Assembly (NCBI GenBank): GCA_050248995.1 | Contig: JBFWRI010000011.1 | Span: forward strand, 1 to 57,737 | Reading direction: 5' to 3' | DNA: 57,737 nucleotides | Origin: JBFWRI01 sp050248995 | GTDB taxonomy: Bacteria; Pseudomonadota; Alphaproteobacteria; JAIXQD01 | In this document: piece by piece, positions 34,362 to 44,399 of the stretch | Layout of the letters: each line of letters starts with the position of its first letter | Numbering within the stretch: the first letter of the stretch is position 1 | Translations under genes and position numbers: made by a program | The notes under the pieces: generated by a model | What the model was told of the DNA's origin: nothing | What the model saw: the letters and a program-made list of their open reading frames with translations, nothing else | Databases searched by the model: none

Positions 34362-35327
34362 TCAGCCGCGTGGATGGGCCTTGCGGAATGTATCCAGTAA
34401 TTGCGCGGTTTCGACGTTGGTATAGACCTGCGTGGTGCTGAGCGAGGCATGGCCCAGCAGCTCCTGCAGGGTGCGCAGATCGGCCCCGCCAGCCAGCAGG
34501 TGGGTGGCAAATGTGTGCCGCAAGGCGTGGGGTGTCAGGTGTTCGGGCAGGCCCAGCTGGCGGCGCAGAGCCTGAAAGCGGGCGTCGACGGCGGCGACAT
34601 ACTCGCGCTGCCCGCGCTTGCTGAGGAACAGCGGCGCATTCTTGCCGGCCTGCGGATGATAGGGCAGGTAGTTTTCAAGCGCCTGCTGCACGGCGGGCAG
34701 CAGCGGCACCATGCGCTGCTTGTTGCCCTTGCCGGTGACGATGATTTCCGTCTTGCCCTGCACATCGCCGACATTCAGCGCCAGCATTTCGCTGATGCGC
34801 AGGCCGGTGGCGTACAGCAGCACCAGCAGAAGCGCATCGCGCGCCGCTGTGGCGGCATCGTCACCTGCCGTCGCCGCTTCGCTTAACAGGTGGCGCGACT
34901 GTTGTTCGTTCAGCGCTTTCGGCAGGGCCTTGGTGCGCTTGGGTGTTTGCAACTGGTCCAGCGCGGGGCAGGCCAGAATGCCGTTCTGTTCAAGCCAGCG
35001 GAAAAACACGCGGGCGCCCGAAACATGGTAAGCGCGCGAATTGGCGGCTAGCCCGCCCGCCGCCTGACCGGCCAGCCAGGCGCGGAAGTCGGCCAGTGTT
35101 AGCGCCGCAAGGTGGCGTAGCGCCACCGGGTGGCCAAGGTGCGTTTGCAGGAACTTCAGCAGGTGGATAATGGTATCGGTGCGGATGCGGATGGTAGCCG
35201 CCGCATACCGGCGTTCGCTTTGCATCCATGTTTGCCAGCGTTCCAGCACCTGCGCGACGTCGTCTTCAATAACGCCGGCCAGTGAAAGTTGGGCGGCTAA
35301 CAAATCTTTTGCCCGGTTGATTGCCAA
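34362..35327 (-). CDS. xerC: Tyrosine recombinase XerC
   Basis: A 321-residue site-specific recombinase that resolves chromosome dimers at dif with XerD. The core-binding SAM-like domain is at about 18-115, and the catalytic domain has ATGLRISEMLAL (first Arg), HALRHTFATHLLAGG (His-x-x-Arg) and LGHASLSTTQVYT (His and nucleophilic Tyr). The start overlaps the 3' end of the aldolase gene by 31 bases, so a slightly later start is possible. Neighbourhood with fsa and priA is typical of alphaproteobacteria. Confidence 0.95.
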   Translation of the reverse strand: MAINRAKDLLAAQLSLAGVIEDDVAQVLERWQTWMQSERRYAAATIRIRTDTIIHLLKFLQTHLGHPVALRHLAALTLADFRAWLAGQAAGGLAANSRAYHVSGARVFFRWLEQNGILACPALDQLQTPKRTKALPKALNEQQSRHLLSEAATAGDDAATAARDALLLVLLYATGLRISEMLALNVGDVQGKTEIIVTGKGNKQRMVPLLPAVQQALENYLPYHPQAGKNAPLFLSKRGQREYVAAVDARFQALRRQLGLPEHLTPHALRHTFATHLLAGGADLRTLQELLGHASLSTTQVYTNVETAQLLDTFRKAHPRG

Positions 35328-35950
35328 TCCTTGATGAAGGCGGCAAGGCCGTCGTCGGTCATCGGGTGCTTGATAAGCTCGCGAAATACGGCGGGGCCGA
35401 TGGTGGCGCAGTCGGCGCCCAGCTTCGCGGCCAGCAGCGCCTGGTCGGCGGTGCGGATGCTGGCGGCAAGGATATGCGTGGCGAAGCCGTAATTGCGCTT
35501 GATGGTAATCAGGTCGGCCAGCAGCGCGGCATGGTCGCCGCCGTTCTGTGCAAAGCGGCCAAGGAAAGGCGACAGGTACGTTGCGCCCGCTTTCATGGCC
35601 AGCAGGCCTTGATTGGCGGTGAAGTTCAGCGTGACGTTGGTTTTCACTTTATCCTTTGCCAGCTGCTGGCAAGCGCGCAGGCCGTCGAACGTCAGCGGAA
35701 TCTTGATGACGATGTTGCGTGCGATCTTTTTCAGGACAGCGGCTTCCTTCAGCATGGTGGCGGTATCGGTGGCGGCGACTTCGGCGCTGACCGGGCCGGG
35801 GATGATGCCGCAGATTTTTTCGACGACCTTTTTAAAGTCCTGCCCGCTTTTGGCGATCAGCGTCGGGTTAGTGGTGACGCCGTCAACCAGGCCGGTGGCG
35901 GCCAGTTCGGTGATTTCGCCGACATCGGCGCTGTCGAGGAAAATTTGCAT
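35297..35950 (-). CDS. fsa: Transaldolase/fructose-6-phosphate aldolase-like protein (Tal/Fsa short type)
   Basis: A 217-residue class I aldolase of the short transaldolase subfamily. MQIFLDSADVGEITELAATG and VDGVTTNPTLIAKSG are diagnostic, the Schiff-base Lys is in RNIVIKIPLTFDGL (about 85), and GADCATIGPAVFRELIKHP is near the C-terminus. Short members act as fructose-6-phosphate aldolase or as true transaldolase, and sequence alone does not choose. It precedes xerC in the same transcript and diverges from priA. Confidence 0.93.
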   Translation of the reverse strand: MQIFLDSADVGEITELAATGLVDGVTTNPTLIAKSGQDFKKVVEKICGIIPGPVSAEVAATDTATMLKEAAVLKKIARNIVIKIPLTFDGLRACQQLAKDKVKTNVTLNFTANQGLLAMKAGATYLSPFLGRFAQNGGDHAALLADLITIKRNYGFATHILAASIRTADQALLAAKLGADCATIGPAVFRELIKHPMTDDGLAAFIKDWQSTGQKIC

Positions 35951-35984
35951 AGGCTTATTATAGCGTCGGCGCTAGATTTCTACA

Positions 35985-37982
35985 ATGACCCGAACCTGCC
36001 GTGTTCTTGTGCCTTTGCCGCCGTTACGTGCGCTGGCGACGCATGTTTACGACTATCTGGTGCCGGCAGAAATGGATGTGGCGCCGGGTGATTATGTGGC
36101 GGTTTCGTTCGGGCGTGACAAGGCGGTCGGTATCGTATGGGATGCGCCGCCCGACAAAAGCGTGCCGGTATCGAAGCTGAAGCCACTGGCCGCAAAGCTG
36201 GATATCCCGCGCTTGCCGGATGCGCAGCAGAAGTTCATCGACTGGATGGCGCGTTACACCCTTACGCCGCCGGGCGCGATTCTGAAAATGGTACTGAGCG
36301 GTACCGGTGCGCTGCAGATGCCGCTGAAGCGCGCGGGTAAGGTGAAAGAAGCTGCGGCTGATGTCGCGCCGGTTATCCCCGCGCTGACGGCTGACCAGCA
36401 GGCGGCGTCGGCAAAGCTTGTAGGCAAGGTTGGCGCCGGATTTTCCGTCACGCTGCTGGATGGCGTGACGGGCAGCGGCAAGACCGAAGTGTATTCCGCG
36501 GCGATTGAAGCAGCGCTGAAGGACGGCCGGCAAGTGCTGGTACTGTTACCGGAAATCGCGCTGTCGGCGCAGCTGTTGCAACGCCTTGCCAAACGCTTCG
36601 GTTTTGCGCCCACCGAATGGCATTCGGAACTGACGCCGGCGCAGCGCCGCCGTGCGTGGCACGACATTGCGAAGGGTGCGGCACGGCTTGTTGTGGGTGC
36701 GCGCAGTGCGCTTTTATTACCCTACAATCAATTATCATTGATTGTAGTTGATGAAGAGCACGAGCACACTTTCAAGCAGGAAGAAGGCGTGCTGTATCAG
36801 GCGCGCGACATGGCGGTTGCGCGCGCGCAGCACGAAAGCATTCCGGTTATTCTTTCAACCGCAACGCCGTCGCTTGAAACATGGGGCAATGTACAGCAGG
36901 GGCGCTATCAGCGCGTTACGCTGCCGGCGCGTTACGGCGCTGCGAAGCTGCCCGACGTAAATCTGGTTGATGTGCGCATCGACAAGCCGGCGCGCCAATC
37001 ATGGCTGGCGCCATCGCTGGTAAAAGCGCTGAAAGAACAGCGGGAAAAGGGCGAGCAAAGTCTTTTATACTTGAACCGCCGCGGTTATGCGCCGCTGACA
37101 CTGTGCCGCAACTGCGGCCACCGCTTCCAGTGTCCGCAATGCGCGGCGTGGCTGGTTAGCCACGATGGCAACGCGCGGCTGCTGTGCCACCACTGCGGTT
37201 ACGGGCAAACCATGCCCGACGCATGCCCGGCGTGCAGCACGCCCGACCAGCTGGCGGCATGCGGGCCGGGTGTCGAGCGTATCGAGGAAGAAGCGAAAGC
37301 ACTGTTCCCCGACGCGCGTATCGCCGTGCTGACCAGCGACCGCCCCGAACACCCGAACGATATGCGCGCGGTAATCGATGACATGGCGGCCGGGAAGATC
37401 GATATCCTTGTCGGCACGCAGATGGTGACGAAGGGCCATAATTTCCCGGGGCTGACGCTGGTGGGTGTGATCGATGCCGACCTTGGCCTTGCGGGTGGCG
37501 ACCTGCGCGCCGCCGAACGCACGTATCAGGTGCTGACCCAGGTGGCGGGCCGCGCGGGCCGCGGCGACAAGCCGGGCCGCGTGCTGGTGCAAACGACAGA
37601 TCCCGAGCAACCGCTGATGAAAAGCCTAGTGAAGAATGACCGCGATAACTTCCTTGCGGCGCAGCTGCGCGAGCGCGAGGTGTTCGGTATGCCGCCTTAT
37701 GGCCGCCTGGCCGCGCTGATCGTCAGCGGCGCCGATCTGGGCGCTGTCGAGCGTGCGGGCAAGACGTTGGCCGCCACGGCGCCACATAGTGAAGGCGTAG
37801 TCGTTCTGGGCCCGGCACCGGCGCCGATTGCACGCCTGCGCGGCAAGTACCGCAACCGCTTTCTTGTGAAAGCGCCGCGCGATGCCAAGCTGCAGCCGCT
37901 TCTGGCCAAGTGGCTGCAACATGCCGAACTGCCCCGGACGGTTAAGGTACAGGTCGATATCGATCCTTACAGCTTCCTTTAG
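35985..37982 (+). CDS. priA: Primosomal protein N' (replication restart helicase PriA)
   Basis: A 665-residue superfamily 2 helicase that reloads the replisome at stalled forks. The N-terminal 3'-DNA-binding domain (LVPLPPLRALATHVYDYLVP) is followed by Walker A LLDGVTGSGKTEVY (about 160), the DEEH box IVVDEEHEHTFKQEE (about 250) and two zinc-binding Cys clusters (CRNCGHRFQCPQC, CHHCGYGQTMPDACPAC, about 365-412). VGTQMVTKGHNFPGLTLVGV is helicase motif V. It is shorter than E. coli PriA (about 730) but complete. It ends 4 bases into the convergent gene. Confidence 0.97.
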   Translation: MTRTCRVLVPLPPLRALATHVYDYLVPAEMDVAPGDYVAVSFGRDKAVGIVWDAPPDKSVPVSKLKPLAAKLDIPRLPDAQQKFIDWMARYTLTPPGAILKMVLSGTGALQMPLKRAGKVKEAAADVAPVIPALTADQQAASAKLVGKVGAGFSVTLLDGVTGSGKTEVYSAAIEAALKDGRQVLVLLPEIALSAQLLQRLAKRFGFAPTEWHSELTPAQRRRAWHDIAKGAARLVVGARSALLLPYNQLSLIVVDEEHEHTFKQEEGVLYQARDMAVARAQHESIPVILSTATPSLETWGNVQQGRYQRVTLPARYGAAKLPDVNLVDVRIDKPARQSWLAPSLVKALKEQREKGEQSLLYLNRRGYAPLTLCRNCGHRFQCPQCAAWLVSHDGNARLLCHHCGYGQTMPDACPACSTPDQLAACGPGVERIEEEAKALFPDARIAVLTSDRPEHPNDMRAVIDDMAAGKIDILVGTQMVTKGHNFPGLTLVGVIDADLGLAGGDLRAAERTYQVLTQVAGRAGRGDKPGRVLVQTTDPEQPLMKSLVKNDRDNFLAAQLREREVFGMPPYGRLAALIVSGADLGAVERAGKTLAATAPHSEGVVVLGPAPAPIARLRGKYRNRFLVKAPRDAKLQPLLAKWLQHAELPRTVKVQVDIDPYSFL

Positions 37983-38368
37983 AAATTCAGTTTTTCACTG
38001 ACGCGCTGGTTGACACGGCTTGTCAATTCATAATGGTCGGGTGTTTCACCCTTAGCCATGCACTCCAGCACCACACCGACAGCGGCAGCGACCTGCACCA
38101 TGACAGAGCGTGGTGGCGGGCGATGCGGGCTTCGGGGATCGGCCCACTGTTGCAAGGCGATGGGAGCAGCGCCGACCAGTTCGGCAACCTTCAGCATGTA
38201 AAGGTGGCCAAGGGCGAGTTGTGATTGTTGCAGGGCGACGCAGAAAAGCGCCGGTGTTTCGTAACAGGTAGTCAGCAGGGTCAGCAGGTTCTGCTGTGCA
38301 TTGGCCCCCTGGCGCTGCAGGCTGGCGGATGCGAGGGAGACGACGGTGGGGCCATTGGTGTCGGCCAT
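37979..38368 (-). CDS. Hypothetical protein (129 aa)
   Basis: Not recognised. A 129-residue, mostly helical, Ala/Gln/Leu-rich soluble protein (QNLLTLLTTCYETPALFCVA, VMVQVAAAVGVVLECMAKGE). One helix is strongly hydrophobic but not long enough for a clear membrane segment. It overlaps the priA stop by 4 bases and diverges from atpH, so it shares the 38369-38532 control region with the ATP synthase operon. Confidence 0.6.
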   Translation of the reverse strand: MADTNGPTVVSLASASLQRQGANAQQNLLTLLTTCYETPALFCVALQQSQLALGHLYMLKVAELVGAAPIALQQWADPRSPHRPPPRSVMVQVAAAVGVVLECMAKGETPDHYELTSRVNQRVSEKLNF

Positions 38369-38394
38369 CCGGGAATTTCCTTAAACGATAGAGG

Positions 38395-38417
38395 CTCAAA
38401 ATAGGGGGTCAAAATAG
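38395..38417. repeat. Direct repeat in the shared atpH control region
   Basis: TCAAAATAGG occurs at 38395-38404 and again at 38408-38417, a 13-base period. GTTTTC also recurs at 38432 and 38442, about one helical turn apart. It lies between the divergent gene at 37979 and atpH, so it could be a regulator site. A run of the same repeat elsewhere was not seen. Confidence 0.35.
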
Positions 38418-38461
38418 GCCCGATTTTCCCCTGTTTTCAAGTGTTTTCCGGGGAGTTTTAA

Positions 38462-38512
38462 ATGGTTGCGCCGCCTATACCCCTATGCTATCCAAAACGC
38501 GGTTTTTCTTGA
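38462..38512 (+). other. Possible 16-codon leader peptide upstream of atpH
   Basis: ATG at 38462 follows CCGGGGAG, one of the best ribosome sites in the neighbourhood. It encodes 16 residues (MVAPPIPLCYPKRGFS) before TGA at 38510-38512. It is too short to be counted as a gene by default. Its stop is 20 bases before the atpH GTG, so translational coupling or attenuation is conceivable. Not supported beyond this arrangement. Confidence 0.3.
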
Positions 38513-38532
38513 GATTTCAAAGGATTTCACCC

Positions 38533-39129
38533 GTGCCCGCCCAACCCGCCCGCACCGAAGATGTTGCTATCGAATCCGTGTCGCGCGCCAGCGCCCGCGT
38601 CGAAGACCGTTACGCTTTGGCCCTGTATGAACTGGCGGCCGAACAGCATGTGCTGCCCGCGATCGAGCATGACATGGCCGCGCTGCGCGAAACGATTGCT
38701 GCGAGCGCCGATCTGCGCCGTTCGCTGGAGCATCCGCTGATCGACCGCGCGACGCAAACCAAGGTTCTGAAACAGCTGGCTGCAAAGCTGCAGCTGAATG
38801 CACTGACCCAGAAATTCCTGTCACTGGTTGCCGGCAAGAAGCGCCAGAATGCGCTGGAAGATATTATTGCGGCTTTTGAAGCCGAGTGCGCCGCCCGCCG
38901 TGGTGAGCGTACAGCCGAGGTTCGCAGCGCCGCGCCGTTGTCGCCTGCGCAGCAGGATGAACTGGCCCGCGTTCTGTCGGCCAAGCACAACGCGACAATC
39001 AAGCTGAACGTAACCGTTGATCCGACGTTGCTGGGCGGCATGCAAATTAAAATCGGTGCAACGCTGTATGACCGCACGCTGAAGTCGCAGCTGACGTTAT
39101 TGCAACATCAGCTGGAAGCAGCCGCATAA
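38533..39129 (+). CDS. atpH: ATP synthase F1 subunit delta
   Basis: Connects F1 to the F0 stator. I prefer the GTG at 38533, which follows AAAGGA with 8-base spacing; an ATG at 38485 has no ribosome site and would add 16 residues. From the GTG the protein has 198 residues, close to the family length. Diagnostic features: RYALALYELAAEQHVL near the N-terminus and the C-terminal VTVDPTLLGGMQIKIGATLY (about 165-184). First gene of the F1 operon atpHAGDC; F0 genes are elsewhere, as usual in alphaproteobacteria. Confidence 0.95.
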   Translation: MPAQPARTEDVAIESVSRASARVEDRYALALYELAAEQHVLPAIEHDMAALRETIAASADLRRSLEHPLIDRATQTKVLKQLAAKLQLNALTQKFLSLVAGKKRQNALEDIIAAFEAECAARRGERTAEVRSAAPLSPAQQDELARVLSAKHNATIKLNVTVDPTLLGGMQIKIGATLYDRTLKSQLTLLQHQLEAAA

Positions 39130-39155
39130 GAAAGATTTGATTGGGATAGGAGATA

Positions 39156-39398
39156 ATGATGTCTGAAAGTTGGGGAAATCCTGATAATGGCGTTGCCAAT
39201 ACGTCGGACGATGAATACACAGTGGGCTATGCGACAGTCGCTGTTGCATCGTCAGTCGTTCGCCCCGATGGCAGCGCACAGGCTTCAGCCGCTGTGCACC
39301 GGAGAGTGCCTGTAAAGCGCAGGATACCCACGAAAGAACGCCCGGATATGGGCAAGGCTTTTGTTCGCATCGGCGGACAAGTTATCGAAATCAAGTAA
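39156..39398 (+). CDS. Small hypothetical protein (80 aa) inside the atp operon
   Basis: Not recognised. An 80-residue (or 79, since two ATGs lie back to back) polar protein, Ser/Ala/Val-rich in the middle (TVGYATVAVASSVVRPDGSA), then basic (VKRRIPTKERP), ending GKAFVRIGGQVIEIK. AGGAG lies 4 to 7 bases before the ATGs. It occupies the gap between atpH and atpA, which in related operons is normally short. It has no membrane segment and is unlike F1 subunits or the inhibitor protein as I know them. Confidence 0.6.
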   Translation: MMSESWGNPDNGVANTSDDEYTVGYATVAVASSVVRPDGSAQASAAVHRRVPVKRRIPTKERPDMGKAFVRIGGQVIEIK

Positions 39399-39415
39399 GT
39401 AGAAGGTAGTAAGCA

Positions 39416-40941
<1,526 letters not shown>

Positions 40942-40942
<1 letters not shown>

Positions 40943-41826
40943 TGCCATCACTACGCGACCTTAAAACCCGGATCGAAAGCGTGAAGAACACGCGGAAGAT
41001 CACCAGCGCCATGAAGATGGTGGCTGCCGCCAAACTGCGCCGCGCGCAAGAGCAGGCCGAAGCTGCACGTCCATACGCTGAAGCCATGCAGCGCCTTCTC
41101 AGCAATCTTGCTGCCGGCGCTGCCACCAGCGGCGAAACACTGCCGCGCCTGCTGCGCGCCGACATCACCAACAAGCCGGTGTGCGTGCTGGCGATTACGG
41201 CCGATCGTGGTCTGTGCGGCATGTTCAACAGCTCGATCATCCGGGAAGCGCGCAAGCAAGTACGCGATTTGCAGGCCAAGGGCCAGGATGTCCGCATCTT
41301 CACCGTTGGCCGCAAGGCCGCAACGGCTATGAAGCGCGATTACGCCAATCTGATGATCGGCAGCCTTGAAGATATCGGCCGCAAGAAGCTGAGCATGGAA
41401 GACGCCGTGCGCGTGCAGGATGTGTTGTTGCCGATGTTCGAGCGCGGCGAATTCGATCGCTGTATTGTCGTTTACAACAAGTTCAAGTCAGCGATGACGC
41501 AGATTACAACCGCCACGCAGTTGCTGCCGGTGCCGATGCCCGAAACTACACAAACCAAGGGCGAAGCGCAGGCGATTGTGGAATTTGAACCCGATGCCGC
41601 CACGGTACTGGAAAACCTGCTGCCGCGCGCCACCGCGATGCAGATGTATGGCATCCTGTTGGAGACAATGGCGGGCTTTTATGGTTCGCAGATGACGGCG
41701 ATGGACAGCGCGACACGCAACGCCGGCGACATGATCAACCGCCTGACGCTGGTTTATAACCGTACACGTCAGGCGTACATCACCAAGGAACTGATCGAAA
41801 TCATCAGCGGCGCCGAAGCCGTTTAG
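40942..41826 (+). CDS. atpG: ATP synthase F1 subunit gamma
   Basis: 294 residues. The rotor shaft: N-terminal helix PSLRDLKTRIESVKNTRKIT with MKMVAAAKLRRAQEQAE, a central Rossmann-like region (ITADRGLCGMFNSSIIREAR) and C-terminal helix ATRNAGDMINRLTLVYNRTR with QAYITKELIEIISGAEAV. It overlaps atpA by one base and is followed 19 bases later by atpD with AAGGAGAGA. Confidence 0.98.
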
Positions 41827-41845
41827 TAATTAAGGAGAGAGTAAA

Positions 41846-43291
41846 ATGACGAAAGCAACAGGCAAAGTTACCCAGATCACCGGCGCGGTGGTTGACGTTC
41901 AGTTTGACGGCCAGCTGCCGGCGATTTTGAACGCGCTGACCACGCAGAATGAAGGCAAGACGCTGGTTCTGGAAGTTGCGCAGCACCTTGGCGAGAACAC
42001 CGTGCGCACGATTGCCATGGATACGACCGACGGTCTTGTGCGTGGCCAGCCTGTAACCGATACCGGTGCCGCAATTGCCGTGCCGGTTGGCGCCGGCACA
42101 CTGGGTCGCATCATGAACGTGATCGGCGAGCCGATCGACGAGCGCGGACCTGTGACTGCAACACGCAAGGACCCCATCCACCGCGATGCACCGCCGCTGG
42201 TTGAACAAGCCACGGAAGCACAAATTCTTGTCACCGGTATTAAGGTCATCGACCTGTTGGCCCCTTACGCCAAGGGCGGCAAGATCGGCCTGTTCGGCGG
42301 CGCCGGCGTGGGCAAGACCGTAACCATCATGGAACTGATCAACAACGTCGCTAAGGCGCACGGTGGTGTGTCGGTATTCGCCGGTGTGGGCGAGCGTACC
42401 CGCGAAGGGAACGACCTTTACCACGAAATGATTGAATCGGGTGTTATCAAGACCGACGGCCCGGGTTCAAAGGTTGCGCTGGTGTACGGCCAGATGAACG
42501 AACCTCCCGGTGCGCGTGCGCGGGTGGCTCTGTCGGGCCTGACGGTTGCTGAATACTTCCGCGACCAGGAAGGTCAGGACGTTCTGTTCTTCGTCGATAA
42601 CATCTTCCGCTTCACGCAAGCGGGTTCAGAAGTGTCGGCGCTGCTGGGTCGTATTCCGTCAGCGGTGGGTTACCAGCCAACGCTGGCTACCGACATGGGT
42701 GCCCTGCAGGAACGCATTACATCAACCACTAAGGGCTCGATTACATCGGTGCAGGCCATTTACGTTCCGGCCGATGACTTGACCGACCCGGCGCCGGCGA
42801 CATCATTCGCGCACTTGGACGCAACGACGGTTCTCAGCCGTCAGATTGCCGAACTTGGTATCTATCCGGCTGTGGACCCGCTGGATTCAACCAGCCGCAT
42901 GATGGATCCGCGCATTGTAGGCGACGAACACTATCGTGTTGCCCGTAACGTGCAGAAGATCCTTCAGACCTATAAGGCGCTGCAGGATATCATTGCCATT
43001 CTGGGTATGGATGAACTGTCGGAAGACGACAAGCTGACCGTTGCCCGCGCCCGTAAGATGCAGCGCTTCATGTCGCAGCCGTTCCACGTGGCCGAAGTGT
43101 TCACCGGTTCGCCCGGTATCTTCGTGAAGCTGGAAGACACCATCCGCGCGTTCGACATGATCGCCAAGGGTGAGTGCGACAGCATTCCGGAAGCCGCGTT
43201 CTACATGGTCGGCACGATTGAAGACGTGTATGCCAAGGCCAAGAAGCTGGAAGAAGAAACCTCTTCTACCGCTGGGAAGAAGGCGGCGTAA
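41846..43291 (+). CDS. atpD: ATP synthase F1 subunit beta
   Basis: 481 residues. The catalytic subunit, with Walker A LFGGAGVGKTVTIMELINN (about 150), GVGERTREGNDLYHEM with the catalytic Glu region, LFFVDNIFRFTQAGSEVSAL and PSAVGYQPTLATDMG. It has the normal length and ends in a short Ser/Lys/Ala tail. AAGGAGAGAG lies upstream. atpC starts 3 bases after the stop. Confidence 0.99.
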   Translation: MTKATGKVTQITGAVVDVQFDGQLPAILNALTTQNEGKTLVLEVAQHLGENTVRTIAMDTTDGLVRGQPVTDTGAAIAVPVGAGTLGRIMNVIGEPIDERGPVTATRKDPIHRDAPPLVEQATEAQILVTGIKVIDLLAPYAKGGKIGLFGGAGVGKTVTIMELINNVAKAHGGVSVFAGVGERTREGNDLYHEMIESGVIKTDGPGSKVALVYGQMNEPPGARARVALSGLTVAEYFRDQEGQDVLFFVDNIFRFTQAGSEVSALLGRIPSAVGYQPTLATDMGALQERITSTTKGSITSVQAIYVPADDLTDPAPATSFAHLDATTVLSRQIAELGIYPAVDPLDSTSRMMDPRIVGDEHYRVARNVQKILQTYKALQDIIAILGMDELSEDDKLTVARARKMQRFMSQPFHVAEVFTGSPGIFVKLEDTIRAFDMIAKGECDSIPEAAFYMVGTIEDVYAKAKKLEEETSSTAGKKAA

Positions 43292-43294
43292 TCA

Positions 43295-43558
43295 ATGACG
43301 ACGTCGCTTTCTTTCAAGCTCATCTCACCTGAAAAGGTGCTGGCAGACATGCCGGCAAAAGCCGTGCAACTGCCGGCCACCGAAGGTGACATGGGTGTGC
43401 TGCCTGAACATGCACCGGTTGTGACAGGTCTGCGTGATGGTCTTGTGACGGTTATAGGCGTTGATGGCGCTGAGCTTCGCTTTAATGTCAGTGGTGGATT
43501 TGTTGAAGTCACGCCAACGTCGGTGACGTTGCTTGCCGACAGCGCCACTGCAGCCTGA
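43295..43558 (+). CDS. atpC: ATP synthase F1 subunit epsilon (short form)
   Basis: 87 residues. The beta-sandwich domain is complete (FKLISPEKVLADMPAKAVQL, EGDMGVLPEHAPVVTGLRDG, GGFVEVTPTSVTLLADSA). It stops where the C-terminal helical hairpin of longer epsilon subunits would begin. Such short forms occur in alphaproteobacteria and lack the helical inhibitory arm. Its last base overlaps the ATG of the following membrane-protein gene (TGATG). Confidence 0.96.
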   Translation: MTTSLSFKLISPEKVLADMPAKAVQLPATEGDMGVLPEHAPVVTGLRDGLVTVIGVDGAELRFNVSGGFVEVTPTSVTLLADSATAA

Positions 43559-43860
43559 TGCCTGCCTACCAGCAGTTCAAAGTCTTCCTGACCAATAACT
43601 TTCCCATTGCGCATGATGCGTTGCATGTACTGGTGGGTCTGGCCATTCTGCTGGTCGCCTGCTGGCTGTTTAAAAAGCCGTTGCACTGGCGCGGCGCTTT
43701 AGGATTGGTGCTGCTGGCCGCTGTAATGGCCGAAGTACTGGATGTTATCAGCGACCTGCGTGCCTATGGCACATGGATATGGCGTGAAAGCGCGAAAGAT
43801 ATTCTGTTGACGCTGAGCGCGCCTGTGATGGTGGCGTTATTCAGTAAATTTAAACGTTAG
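43558..43860 (+). CDS. Small membrane protein (100 aa) coupled to atpC
   Basis: 100 residues with three hydrophobic segments (ALHVLVGLAILLVACWLF, GALGLVLLAAVMAEVLDVIS, ILLTLSAPVMVALFSKF). The conserved-looking polar residues His (HDALHVLV), Glu-Asp (AEVLDVISD) and WRESAKDILLT are spaced like the VanZ family, which is a weak resemblance. The ATG overlaps the atpC stop, so it is translated with the F1 operon. Function unknown. It overlaps the convergent rppH stop by 11 bases. Confidence 0.7.
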   Translation: MPAYQQFKVFLTNNFPIAHDALHVLVGLAILLVACWLFKKPLHWRGALGLVLLAAVMAEVLDVISDLRAYGTWIWRESAKDILLTLSAPVMVALFSKFKR

Positions 43861-44398
43861 ATTTCTTTTTTAAATCATCGGCCAGATGGCGGAACATAGC
43901 GGCTGCTTTGCCATAGGCTTCGCGTTTGAACGGTACCACCTGTTCCACAATATCATCCAGCGTTGTCCACTCGACACCCTCGAACTCGATTTCATCATGA
44001 TGATCGAAGCTGAAGTCGTGCTTATCGTCCAGCAGAAGGAAAGCGAACCATGTATGGCGTTGGCCACGGTACTTGATGCCGGGTTCCAGTTCATGCTCCG
44101 AGTAGTCGGGAAAATCATAAAATGTATGTTCAGGGCCGCGCATCAGAAGCTTTACTTCATCACTGCGAATACCGAGCTCCTCATAAAGTTCGCGCACGGC
44201 GGCTTCGGTCTCATCCTCGCCCTCGTCAACGCCGCCCTGCGGCCATTGCATCCGGTTTTCATAGCGGCCAGTGTTTTTATTCTTGGTGCTGGCGCGTAAA
44301 CAGCCCAGCACCTGACCTTGCTGGTTGAAAATAACGATGCCGACACCACAGCGGTATGGCGGGCCGTTATCATCCGGGTAGTGTTTCTTCGTTCCCAT
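43850..44398 (-). CDS. rppH: RNA pyrophosphohydrolase (Nudix)
   Basis: 182 residues from the Met at 44398; an upstream in-frame Met lies inside the preceding gene. The Nudix box GGVDEGEDETEAAVRELYEELG (split here as GGVDEGEDETEAAV plus RELYEELG) matches Gx5Ex7REUxEExGU. YRCGVGIVIFNQQGQVLGCL and NRMQWPQGG are typical of RppH, which removes 5' pyrophosphate and triggers mRNA decay; close relatives hydrolyse diadenosine polyphosphates. Last gene of the minus-strand gpmI-envC-ctpA-yibQ-rppH group. Confidence 0.94.
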   Translation of the reverse strand: MGTKKHYPDDNGPPYRCGVGIVIFNQQGQVLGCLRASTKNKNTGRYENRMQWPQGGVDEGEDETEAAVRELYEELGIRSDEVKLLMRGPEHTFYDFPDYSEHELEPGIKYRGQRHTWFAFLLLDDKHDFSFDHHDEIEFEGVEWTTLDDIVEQVVPFKREAYGKAAAMFRHLADDLKKKSNV

Positions 44399-44399
44399 A

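Noticed and set aside
34362..35327. Integrase of a mobile element
   Set aside because: Gene order (fsa, priA) and the motif set indicate chromosomal XerC; no attachment repeats or phage genes flank it.
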